Positions 18,011 to 25,558 of a DNA stretch of 64,000 nucleotides are shown here, in pieces. The translations under genes were made by a program, and so were the position numbers. The first letter of the stretch is position 1, and each line of letters starts with the position of its first letter. The notes below the pieces were generated by a model. It was given only the letters and a program-made list of their open reading frames with translations. It made no database searches and had not been told where the DNA came from. This DNA is from Pseudomonas proteolytica (GTDB taxonomy: Bacteria; Pseudomonadota; Gammaproteobacteria; Pseudomonadales; Pseudomonadaceae). Location of the stretch: assembly GCF_007858275.1 (NCBI RefSeq), contig NZ_VFEV01000019.1, positions 1 to 64,000 of the forward strand, given 5' to 3'.

Positions 18011-18580
18011 ATGATGCGTTTCGTTTTATACCTTTGCGCCAGCCTGTTTTTGGCAGGCTGCGCCAGCCATTCTGGCGATGATCTGCAACCCAAGACCGTC
18101 GGCAGCGTCAACCTCAAGCGTTACCAGGGCACCTGGTACGAGTTGGCCCGCCTGCCCATGTACTTCCAGCGTAACTGCGCGCAGTCCGAGGCCCGTTACT
18201 CCCTGCTGCCCGATGGCGACATGTCAGTGTTCAACCGCTGCCTGACCACCGAGTGGAAGTGGGAAGAAGCCAAGGGCACGGCCACGCCGCAAGTACCGGG
18301 CAAGACCGACAAGTTGTGGGTCGAATTCAATAACTGGTTCACCGCGCTGTTGCCGGGCGTGGCCAAGGGCGATTACTGGGTGTTGTACGTCAGCGACGAC
18401 TACAAGACCGCCATCGTCGGCAGCCCGAGCCGGCGCTACATGTGGCTGCTGTCGCGCACGCCGACCGTCAGCGCCGACACCCGCGAAGACCTGCTCAGCA
18501 GGGCACGCCAGCAGGGTTACGACACCACGCGTTTGATCTGGCGTACGTCGGATAAGCAGATGAGCAAGACGTCGCAGTAA
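18011..18580 (+). CDS. blc: Blc-like outer-membrane lipocalin lipoprotein
   Basis: 189 aa. Signal peptide with lipobox LFLAGC, then the lipocalin G-x-W motif (YQGTWYELARLPMYFQRNC) and later lipocalin strands including YWVLYVSDDYKTAIVG and YMWLLSRTPT. Bacterial lipocalins bind lysophospholipids or other hydrophobic ligands at the outer membrane. Start at the first of two adjacent ATGs, with GGAGAAG upstream; the second ATG (18014) is equally possible. A strong terminator follows. Confidence 0.92.
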   Translation: MMRFVLYLCASLFLAGCASHSGDDLQPKTVGSVNLKRYQGTWYELARLPMYFQRNCAQSEARYSLLPDGDMSVFNRCLTTEWKWEEAKGTATPQVPGKTDKLWVEFNNWFTALLPGVAKGDYWVLYVSDDYKTAIVGSPSRRYMWLLSRTPTVSADTREDLLSRARQQGYDTTRLIWRTSDKQMSKTSQ

Positions 18581-18590
18581 TGCGAAATAG

Positions 18591-18627
18591 AAAGGGCGGG
18601 TTTTTTAATAAACCCGCCCTTTTTTTG
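18591..18627 (+). terminator. Rho-independent terminator after the lipocalin gene
   Basis: AAAGGGCGGGTTT / AAACCCGCCCTTTTTTT with a TTTAAT loop: a 13-bp stem plus T run, 11 bp past the stop. Confidence 0.92.
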
Positions 18628-18752
18628 CCCGCAGGGTTTGACCACGTCGGGAACCATGATGGATTTTGATGGCTGTGCTGATGAGGATTCGCTTCTGGCC
18701 AATGCGCGAGGCTGAGTTAAATACCCGCCTTTTCCTCTGAACAGCCGACTCC

Positions 18753-19601
18753 ATGGACAACTCCGATATTGCGATCACCCTGGTCCTGATCTCCGCCTTT
18801 ATGCACGCCACCTGGAACGCCGTTGTCCGGGCCGGCAGCAGCCGCTTCATGACCCTGGCTCTGGTCGATGGCACGGCTTTGTTGATCTGCCTTGCGGCGC
18901 TGCCGTTGGTCGATGTGCCGAGCCTGCAAGTGTGGAGCTATGTACTGCTCTCGGTGGTGCTAAATACGGTCTATCGCCTGTTTTTGATCAAGGCCTATGA
19001 AACGGGCGACTTTGGCCAGGTCTATCCGGTAATGCGCGGCGTACCGCCGGTACTGGTCGCGCTGTTTTCCTACTTTCTGCTGCACGAACACCTGTCTTTC
19101 CAGGCGCTGGCAGGGGTGTTGTTGATTTGCCTGGGGATCATCAGCCTGACGTTTGTGCGCAAGATGACGGCGCTCATGCTCCGGCCGATCCTGATGGCGG
19201 TGGGCGCCGGGGTGTTTATTGCCTCCTACACGGTGGTGGACGCCAAGGGTGTAAGAGCCAGTGAGACGGTGCTGCAATACATCATTTACTTGACGGTGTT
19301 CCAGAGTATTCCGATCCCGTTGCTGGCGTTTCTCAAGGCGCGTACGCAGTTTGTCCAGGCGATTGCCCGGCAGTGGCGGGTGGGCATGTTGGGCGGGGTT
19401 TTTTACCTGGCGTCCTACGGCCTGGTGTTGTTCGCGCTGTCCTTGGACGCGGTGGCCAAGGTCTCAGCACTGCGGGAAACCAGTGTTATCATCGGCGCCA
19501 TTATTGCTGCGCTGTTCTTTCGTGAGCGGTTCGGCTGGCGGCGGATGCTTTCGGCGCTGGTGATAGTTTGCGGGATCATCCTGATCAAAGTGAGCACCTG
19601 A
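18753..19601 (+). CDS. EamA-family (DMT superfamily) transporter
   Basis: 282 aa with about ten hydrophobic segments in two EamA halves; conserved spots include HATWNAVVRAGS near the N-terminus and the end-of-half motif FFRERFGWRRMLSALVIVCGI. Probably a metabolite exporter in the inner membrane. Its stop TGA shares one base with the ATG of the following LysR gene, so the pair is co-transcribed and the regulator may control the transporter. Substrate not predictable. Confidence 0.88.
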   Translation: MDNSDIAITLVLISAFMHATWNAVVRAGSSRFMTLALVDGTALLICLAALPLVDVPSLQVWSYVLLSVVLNTVYRLFLIKAYETGDFGQVYPVMRGVPPVLVALFSYFLLHEHLSFQALAGVLLICLGIISLTFVRKMTALMLRPILMAVGAGVFIASYTVVDAKGVRASETVLQYIIYLTVFQSIPIPLLAFLKARTQFVQAIARQWRVGMLGGVFYLASYGLVLFALSLDAVAKVSALRETSVIIGAIIAALFFRERFGWRRMLSALVIVCGIILIKVST

Positions 19602-20527
19602 TGGCCCAGCGCCCGCCACCGACTCCTATGCTTCAAGCCTTTGTCAGCGCTGCGCAATGTGGCAGCTTTGCGCGTGCGGCGTCTGAACTCAACCTCACAG
19701 CCAGTGCCATCAGCCATCAGATTGCGGGCCTGGAAGCGTGGTGGGACGTGCAGTTGTTCGAGCGCCACTCGCGGGGCGTCACGCTGACTGAAGCGGGGCA
19801 GGCCTTGCTGCCGGTGACCGCTGGATTTTTCCGCGAGCTGGATGGCGTGCTGCACTCCCTGCGCCCGGACACACCTCAACCGCTCTACCTTTCGTGTACC
19901 TCGTCCCTCTGCTCGACATGGCTGATCCCCAGGCTGCACGGCTCGCATACCGAGGCTTCGTTCAACCTGGACCTGGTGTTGACCAGTACGGATAACCTGG
20001 GCGCCCATCAATACGACGTAGCCGTGGTGATGGGGTACGGCGACTATCCGGAGCATCATGTCGAACTGCTGATGCGTGATGCCGTGTTCCCCGTCTGTTC
20101 GCCGGCGTTTGTGCGGGGCAATGGCGATATTGCGTTGGCGGATATCGCCCGGCACCCGCTGATCCACCGGGTCGACGATCAAGTGTGCCCGGGCTGGGAA
20201 AGCTGGTTTGCGTTCCAGGCACTGGCGGCTCCACCGTATCACCGTGGCCCGCGATTTCCGGATTCCAGCCAGGCCATCAGCCTGGCGGCAAAAGGCAGTG
20301 GGATTGCCCTGGGCAGGACGGCGCTGGTGTATGACGCGCTGAAAGAGGGGAGCCTGCTGGCGTTGAACGGTCCGGTGATGATGTCACCGGCGGCGTACTA
20401 CATCATTTGTCGAAACGGGCGACAGTCTGAGCCGGATATCGCCCGGCTATTTGCTTGGCTCAAGGCGACTGCCGATGAGTTTGTGGGAGAAGTCCGCGAG
20501 CAGTGTCCGCAAATCTGTAGCTGTTAG
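19601..20527 (+). CDS. LysR-family transcriptional regulator
   Basis: 308 aa. N-terminal winged HTH (about 8-65: FVSAAQCGSFARAASELNLT, then ASAISHQIAGLE) and a C-terminal periplasmic-binding-like effector domain ending in WLKATADEFVGEV; overall it resembles GcvA-type LysR proteins. The start is ATG overlapping the EamA stop by 1 bp. Its 3' end overlaps the hutF 3' end by 4 bp on the opposite strand, so the two genes converge. Target unknown; the transporter in front is the obvious candidate. Confidence 0.9.
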   Translation: MAQRPPPTPMLQAFVSAAQCGSFARAASELNLTASAISHQIAGLEAWWDVQLFERHSRGVTLTEAGQALLPVTAGFFRELDGVLHSLRPDTPQPLYLSCTSSLCSTWLIPRLHGSHTEASFNLDLVLTSTDNLGAHQYDVAVVMGYGDYPEHHVELLMRDAVFPVCSPAFVRGNGDIALADIARHPLIHRVDDQVCPGWESWFAFQALAAPPYHRGPRFPDSSQAISLAAKGSGIALGRTALVYDALKEGSLLALNGPVMMSPAAYYIICRNGRQSEPDIARLFAWLKATADEFVGEVREQCPQICSC

Positions 20528-21888
20528 GACAGTAGGTCTCTAAGAACCTGCGTGAAGGCCCGGCTGCTTTCTTCCTCGCCAGCATGCCGCCCATCGCGTA
20601 CCACCCACTGGCCATTGACCAGCACATCACGCACTTGCCGATCACCCCCGGCGAACAGCCAGCGGTTGAGAATCCCGTCTTCACTGGCCGTCGCCAGGTA
20701 CGGATCGTTGCCGTCCAGCACCAGCCAGTCGGCGCGCTTGCCCACTTCCAGGCGGCCAATCGGCTGGCCCAGGGCCTGGGCGCCGCCGTCGAGGGCGGCG
20801 TCGAACAACGTACGCCCGACCATCGGTTGATCGCTGCGATACAGCCGGTTACGCCGCTGGTCGCGCAGGCGCTGGCCGTATTCCAGCCAGCGCAGTTCCT
20901 CGACCACGCTCAATGACACATGGCTGTCTGAGCCAATCCCCATGCGCCCGCCCTGGGCCAGGAAGTCCACCGCCGGGAAAATCCCGTCGCCCAGGTTGGC
21001 TTCAGTGCTCAGGCACAGCCCGGCAATCGCTCGGCTCTGGGCCATCAGCGTCACTTCTTCAGGGTTGGCGTGGGTGGCATGTACCAGGCACCAACGCTGG
21101 TCCACTTCGACATTGTCATACAGCCATTGCAGCGGGCGCTTGCCGCTCCAGGCCAGGCAGTCATCGACTTCCTTTTGCTGTTCGGCGATGTGGATATGCA
21201 CCGGGCAGGCCTGGTCGCTGGCGGCCAGGACTGTGCTGATCTGTTGTGGCGTTACCGCGCGCAATGAGTGGAAACACAGGCCCAGTTGCTGTGCCGGTTG
21301 CGCGGCCACTATCGGTTGCAAACGCGCTTGCAGGTCCAGGTAGTTTTCGGTGCTGTTGATAAACCGCCGCTGGCCTTCGTTCGGCGCCTGGCCGCCAAAG
21401 CCCGAGTGGCTGTACAGCACCGGCAGCAACGTCAGGCCGATCCCGCTGCTGGCCGCCGCCAGGCTGATCTGGCGTGACAGTTCGGTGGGGTCGGCGTACG
21501 GCTGGCCGCTGACATCGTGGTGTACATAGTGGAACTCGGCGACCGAGGTGTAGCCGGCCTTGAGCATTTCGATATACAGCTGGCGGGCGATGATTTGCAG
21601 TTGCTCGGGGCTGATCTGGCCGACCATGCGGTACATCAGGTCGCGCCAGGTCCAGAAGCTGTCATTGGGGTTGCCGGCGACTTCCGCCAGCCCTGCCATA
21701 GCCCGCTGGAATGCATGGGAATGCAGGTTCGGCATGCCCGGCAACAACGGGCCTCTGAGCCGTTCGGCGCCGTCTGCGCTGGCATTGGCCGTTACGTTGG
21801 TCAGCAGGCCGTCGGCGCTGACTTCAAGACGTACATCAGTGGCCCATCCATTAGGCAGCAGCGCGCGTTCGGCAAAGAAAGCGGACAT
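20524..21888 (-). CDS. hutF: HutF, formimidoylglutamate deiminase
   Basis: 454 aa amidohydrolase. Metal-binding HSHAF in PNLHSHAFQRAMAG (about 54-67), further metal ligands near VHIHIAEQQKEV and VHATHANPEE, and GIGSDSHVSL near 315. It converts N-formimino-glutamate to N-formyl-glutamate and ammonia: the first half of the five-step hut pathway's branch, which HutG completes. The start is at ATG 21888 rather than the TTG two codons upstream. Divergent from hutC, with a HutC operator in the 108-bp gap. Confidence 0.94.
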   Translation of the reverse strand: MSAFFAERALLPNGWATDVRLEVSADGLLTNVTANASADGAERLRGPLLPGMPNLHSHAFQRAMAGLAEVAGNPNDSFWTWRDLMYRMVGQISPEQLQIIARQLYIEMLKAGYTSVAEFHYVHHDVSGQPYADPTELSRQISLAAASSGIGLTLLPVLYSHSGFGGQAPNEGQRRFINSTENYLDLQARLQPIVAAQPAQQLGLCFHSLRAVTPQQISTVLAASDQACPVHIHIAEQQKEVDDCLAWSGKRPLQWLYDNVEVDQRWCLVHATHANPEEVTLMAQSRAIAGLCLSTEANLGDGIFPAVDFLAQGGRMGIGSDSHVSLSVVEELRWLEYGQRLRDQRRNRLYRSDQPMVGRTLFDAALDGGAQALGQPIGRLEVGKRADWLVLDGNDPYLATASEDGILNRWLFAGGDRQVRDVLVNGQWVVRDGRHAGEEESSRAFTQVLRDLLS

Positions 21889-21917
21889 GATCAAGGCACC
21901 CCGGTCGTGTGTTTATT

Positions 21918-21933
21918 TGTATATACATATACA
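21918..21933. promoter_or_regulatory. HutC operator between hutF and hutC
   Basis: TGTATATACA (21918-21927) matches the HutC palindrome TGTA-N2-TACA; TATACA immediately follows, giving an overlapping second half-site. It lies between the divergent starts of hutF and hutC, so HutC can repress both and itself until urocanate binds. Confidence 0.75.
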
Positions 21934-21996
21934 GACGTTTGCCTGCTCGGTAAACTCCGGCAATCTATGCATCTTTTCCCCCTGCAAGGATTCCCC

Positions 21997-22746
21997 GTGC
22001 CGACTCCGCCCGCCAAGTCCCCGCTGGCTGCCCACATGGACGAAAGTCCGGCGCCCTTGTATGCCCGCGTCAAGCAGATGATCAGCCAGCAGATTCTCAA
22101 CGGCAACTGGCCGCCGCACTATCGCGTGCCGTCGGAAAGCGAGTTGGTCAACCAACTGGGCTTCAGCCGCATGACCATCAACCGGGCGCTGCGGGAGCTG
22201 ACCGCCGAAGGTCTGCTGGTGCGCATGCAAGGCGTCGGCACCTTCGTCGCCGAGCCCAAGAGCCAGTCGGCGCTGTTCGAGGTGCATAACATCGCCGATG
22301 AGATCGCCTCCCGCGGCCACCGCCACACTTGCAAAGTCATTACCCTGGGCGAAGAGGCCGCTGGCTCCGAACGTGCCGTGGCCCTGGAGATGCGTGAAGG
22401 CGGGCGGGTGTTCCACTCGTTGATCGTGCACTACGAAAACGATATCCCGGTGCAAATCGAAGACCGCTTCGTCAACGCCCTGGTCGCCCCTGAATACCTG
22501 CAACAGGATTTCACCCAGCAAACCCCCTATGCCTATCTCAACCAGGTGGCACCGCTGACCGAGGGTGAGCATGTGGTGGAAGCGATCCTGGCCGACCCGC
22601 AGGAGTGCAAGCTGCTGCAGATCGAGGCCGGCGAGCCATGCCTGTTGATTCGTCGGCGCACTTGGTCCGGCCGCCAGCCGGTGACCGCTGCGCGACTGAT
22701 CCACCCCGGCTCCCGTCATAGCCTCGAAGGACGTTTCAGCAAATGA
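21997..22746 (+). CDS. hutC: HutC, GntR/UTRA-family repressor of histidine utilization
   Basis: 249 aa. GntR winged-helix DNA-binding domain (about 15-85: RVPSESELVNQLGFSRMTIN, then RALRELTAEGLL) and a UTRA ligand domain, including the conserved VFHSLIVHYENDIPVQIEDR. Urocanate is the known inducer of the family. The start is the GTG at 21997, with AAGGA 8 nt upstream; ATG 22036 is a possible alternative. Overlaps hutD by 4 bp. Confidence 0.94.
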   Translation: MPTPPAKSPLAAHMDESPAPLYARVKQMISQQILNGNWPPHYRVPSESELVNQLGFSRMTINRALRELTAEGLLVRMQGVGTFVAEPKSQSALFEVHNIADEIASRGHRHTCKVITLGEEAAGSERAVALEMREGGRVFHSLIVHYENDIPVQIEDRFVNALVAPEYLQQDFTQQTPYAYLNQVAPLTEGEHVVEAILADPQECKLLQIEAGEPCLLIRRRTWSGRQPVTAARLIHPGSRHSLEGRFSK

Positions 22747-23303
22747 ATGCAGTAAAGGTCTGGCGTGCTGCCGATTACGTGCGTATGCCGTGGAAGAACG
22801 GTGGCGGTAGCACCGAAGAAATCACCCGTGACGCTGGCCATGGTCTCGACGGCTTTGGCTGGCGCCTGTCGATTGCCGATATTGGCGAGTCGGGCGGCTT
22901 TTCCACGTTTGCCGGGTATCAGCGGGTCATCACCGTGATCCAGGGCGCGGGCATGGTGTTGACGGTGGACGGTGAGGAGCAGCGCGGGTTGTTACCGCTG
23001 CAACCGTTTGCCTTCAGCGGTGAAAGCCAGGTGGCGTGCCGCCTGATCACCGGGCCGATTCGCGATTTCAACCTGATCTATTCGCCCCAGCGTTACCACG
23101 CGCGTTTGCAGTGGGTGGATGGTGTGCAGCAGTTTTTCAGCACCGCGCACACCGTGCTGGTGTTCAGTGTGGCGGATGAGGTGAAGGTGCTGGGCCAAGT
23201 GCTGGGGCATCATGATTGTTTGCAGGTGGACGGTAACACCGGGCTGCTGGAGTTCAGCATCATTGGCCGTTGCTGTGTGATCGAACTGACCGCACGCGAT
23301 TAA
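22743..23303 (+). CDS. hutD: HutD family protein
   Basis: 186 aa, cupin-like fold. Conserved N-terminal MPWKNGGGSTEEITRD and the following GFGWRLSIADI are HutD hallmarks. Genetic work on P. fluorescens proposed that it limits excessive hut activity, perhaps by binding formylglutamate (as I recall). It is translationally coupled to hutC through ATGA. A REP doublet and the regulated hutU promoter separate it from the catabolic operon. Confidence 0.92.
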   Translation: MNAVKVWRAADYVRMPWKNGGGSTEEITRDAGHGLDGFGWRLSIADIGESGGFSTFAGYQRVITVIQGAGMVLTVDGEEQRGLLPLQPFAFSGESQVACRLITGPIRDFNLIYSPQRYHARLQWVDGVQQFFSTAHTVLVFSVADEVKVLGQVLGHHDCLQVDGNTGLLEFSIIGRCCVIELTARD

Positions 23304-23306
23304 AAA

Positions 23307-23399
23307 TGTAGGAGCGGGCTTGCTCGCGAATGCGCTGTATCAGTCACCGCAAGCGTTAGCTGACACACCGCATTCGCGAGCAAGCCCGCTCCCACATTT
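23307..23399. repeat. REP doublet upstream of hutU
   Basis: Arms TGTAGGAGCGGGCTTGCTCGCGAATGCG and CGCATTCGCGAGCAAGCCCG, then CTCCCACA; the loop reads CTGTATCAGTCACCGCAAGCG then TTAGCTGACACAC. The loop is nearly identical to that of the copy downstream of hutU. Confidence 0.8.
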
Positions 23400-23603
23400 G
23401 GATCTTCATAGGCTACAAAATCTGTTTCCAGTCCCGCACCAAGTTGTTACCGAATGCCCCAGCATGGCGCAATGCCCTGCTTCAGTAGCAATCCCCCGGC
23501 ACTTCAAAACCCCTCTGTAAGAAATTTCATCAAGCCCGGAAGCCTTGTTTTCCGAGGCTTACACGCATCCCACAAGAAAATCTTAGGCACATGGCGCAGA
23601 AGT

Positions 23604-23619
23604 TGGCCGCTTGATTGCA
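23604..23619 (+). promoter_or_regulatory. sigma-54 promoter of the hutU-G operon
   Basis: TGGCCGCTTGATTGCA: -24 GG and -12 GC with exactly 10 nt between, and TTGCA at -12. Predicted start near 23630, inside the HutC palindrome. This agrees with the reported sigma-54 dependence of hutU transcription in P. fluorescens. Confidence 0.7.
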
Positions 23620-23623
23620 TATG

Positions 23624-23637
23624 CTTGTATGTACAAG
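23624..23637. promoter_or_regulatory. HutC operator of hutU
   Basis: CTTGTATGTACAAG, a 6+6 perfect palindrome around TG containing TGTA-N2-TACA. It covers the predicted transcription start of the sigma-54 promoter, so bound HutC would block initiation. Confidence 0.8.
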
Positions 23638-23715
23638 TAAAGGTGTGTGCATAAGAGTCGCTGGACATCCTCTTCGCACCATCGTGTTCGCGCATCGATT
23701 GCTGAGGAGTTTTTT

Positions 23716-25401
23716 GTGACTGACTTTTCCCAGAACAAGCCTACCAAGTACCGCGACGTTGAAATCCGCGCCGCCCGTGGCAACACGCTTACCGCCAAAA
23801 GCTGGCTGACTGAAGCACCGCTGCGCATGCTGATGAACAACCTCGACCCGCAAGTGGCCGAGAACCCCAAAGAGCTGGTGGTATACGGTGGCATCGGCCG
23901 CGCGGCGCGTAACTGGGAGTGCTACGACCAGATCGTCGAAAGCCTCACCCACCTGAACGACGACGAAACCCTGCTGGTGCAATCCGGCAAGCCGGTGGGC
24001 GTGTTCAAGACCCACAGCAACGCGCCCCGCGTACTGATCGCCAACTCCAACCTGGTGCCGCACTGGGCCAGTTGGGAGCACTTCAACGAACTGGATGCCA
24101 AGGGCCTGGCCATGTACGGCCAGATGACCGCCGGCAGCTGGATCTACATCGGCAGCCAGGGCATCGTCCAGGGCACCTACGAAACCTTCGTTGAGGCTGG
24201 TCGCCAGCATTACGACAGCAACCTCAAAGGCCGTTGGGTGCTCACCGCCGGCCTCGGCGGCATGGGCGGTGCCCAGCCTCTGGCCGCGACCCTGGCCGGC
24301 GCGTGCTCGCTGAACATTGAATGCCAGCAGGTCAGCATCGACTTCCGCTTGAACAGCCGCTATGTCGACGAACAAGCCACCGACCTCGACGACGCCCTGG
24401 CGCGCATCGCCAAGTACACCAAGGAAGGCAAGGCCATCTCCATCGCCCTGCTGGGCAACGCTGCCGAAATTCTCCCGGAACTGGTCAAGCGCGGCGTACG
24501 CCCGGACATGGTCACCGACCAGACCAGCGCCCACGACCCGCTCAATGGCTACCTGCCAGCCGGCTGGACCTGGGACGAGTACCGCGCCCGCGCCAAGACC
24601 GAGCCCGCCGCCGTGATCAAGGCGGCCAAACAGTCGATGGCCGTGCACGTCAAAGCGATGCTCGAGTTCCAGAAACAAGGCATTCCGACCTTCGACTACG
24701 GCAACAACATCCGTCAGATGGCACAAGAAGAGGGCGTAGAAAATGCCTTCGACTTCCCGGGTTTTGTGCCGGCCTATATTCGCCCGTTGTTCTGCCGTGG
24801 CATCGGCCCGTTCCGTTGGGCGGCACTGTCGGGCGACCCGCAAGATATCTACAAGACCGACGCCAAGGTCAAAGAGCTGATCCCCGACGACGCCCACCTG
24901 CACAACTGGCTGGACATGGCCCGCGAGCGCATCAGCTTCCAGGGCCTGCCGGCGCGCATCTGCTGGGTCGGCCTGGGCCAACGCGCCAAGCTTGGCCTGG
25001 CATTCAACGAGATGGTGCGCAGCGGCGAGCTGTCGGCGCCGGTGGTGATCGGCCGTGACCACCTGGACTCCGGTTCGGTGGCCAGCCCCAACCGCGAAAC
25101 CGAATCCATGCAGGACGGTTCCGATGCCGTGTCCGACTGGCCTCTGCTCAATGCCCTGCTCAATACCGCCAGCGGTGCGACCTGGGTTTCGCTGCACCAC
25201 GGTGGCGGCGTAGGCATGGGCTTCTCCCAGCATTCGGGGATGGTGATTGTCTGCGACGGTACCGACGAAGCCGCCGAGCGGATTGCCCGCGTGCTGCACA
25301 ACGACCCGGCCACTGGGGTAATGCGCCACGCCGATGCGGGCTATCAGATCGCTATCGACTGCGCCAAGGAGCAGGGCCTCAACCTCCCGATGATCAAGTA
25401 A
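23716..25401 (+). CDS. hutU: HutU, urocanate hydratase
   Basis: 561 aa. Second step of histidine breakdown, urocanate to imidazolonepropionate, with tightly bound NAD+. Recognisable stretches: VVYGGIGRAARNWECYD near 55, AGLGGMGGAQPLA (nucleotide binding, near 175), the catalytic-cysteine region FVPAYIRPLFCRGIGPFRW (near 350-370), and HHGGGVGMGFSQHSG near 495. The GTG start at 23716 has GAGGAG seven bases before it; the upstream extension overlaps the operator and is not translated. Confidence 0.97.
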   Translation: MTDFSQNKPTKYRDVEIRAARGNTLTAKSWLTEAPLRMLMNNLDPQVAENPKELVVYGGIGRAARNWECYDQIVESLTHLNDDETLLVQSGKPVGVFKTHSNAPRVLIANSNLVPHWASWEHFNELDAKGLAMYGQMTAGSWIYIGSQGIVQGTYETFVEAGRQHYDSNLKGRWVLTAGLGGMGGAQPLAATLAGACSLNIECQQVSIDFRLNSRYVDEQATDLDDALARIAKYTKEGKAISIALLGNAAEILPELVKRGVRPDMVTDQTSAHDPLNGYLPAGWTWDEYRARAKTEPAAVIKAAKQSMAVHVKAMLEFQKQGIPTFDYGNNIRQMAQEEGVENAFDFPGFVPAYIRPLFCRGIGPFRWAALSGDPQDIYKTDAKVKELIPDDAHLHNWLDMARERISFQGLPARICWVGLGQRAKLGLAFNEMVRSGELSAPVVIGRDHLDSGSVASPNRETESMQDGSDAVSDWPLLNALLNTASGATWVSLHHGGGVGMGFSQHSGMVIVCDGTDEAAERIARVLHNDPATGVMRHADAGYQIAIDCAKEQGLNLPMIK

Positions 25402-25405
25402 CTAA

Positions 25406-25512
25406 TGTGGGAGCGGGCTTGCTCGCGAATGCGGTGTATCAGTCACCGCAAGCGTTAGCTGACCCCCTGCTTTCGCGAGCAAGTCGAACCGTCGCACCGC
25501 CGCTCCCACATT
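25406..25512. repeat. REP doublet downstream of hutU with one extended arm
   Basis: The left arm ATGTGGGAGCGGGCTTGCTCG is regular; the loop is nearly the same as the 23.3-kb copy. The right arm (25471-25511) is the extended form, whose reverse complement reads GTGGGAGCGG, CGGTGCGACGGTTCGA, CTTGCTCGCG. It sits inside the hut operon between hutU and the permease. Confidence 0.8.
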
Positions 25513-25558
25513 TGATCTGCAGTGAACCAGAAAACAATCCATTAGAGGTTGAACCCCC

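Noticed and set aside
23307..25512. CRISPR-like regularly spaced repeats
   Set aside because: The repeats are inverted REP doublets about 2 kb apart around a gene, not short direct repeats with unique spacers; no cas genes are present.
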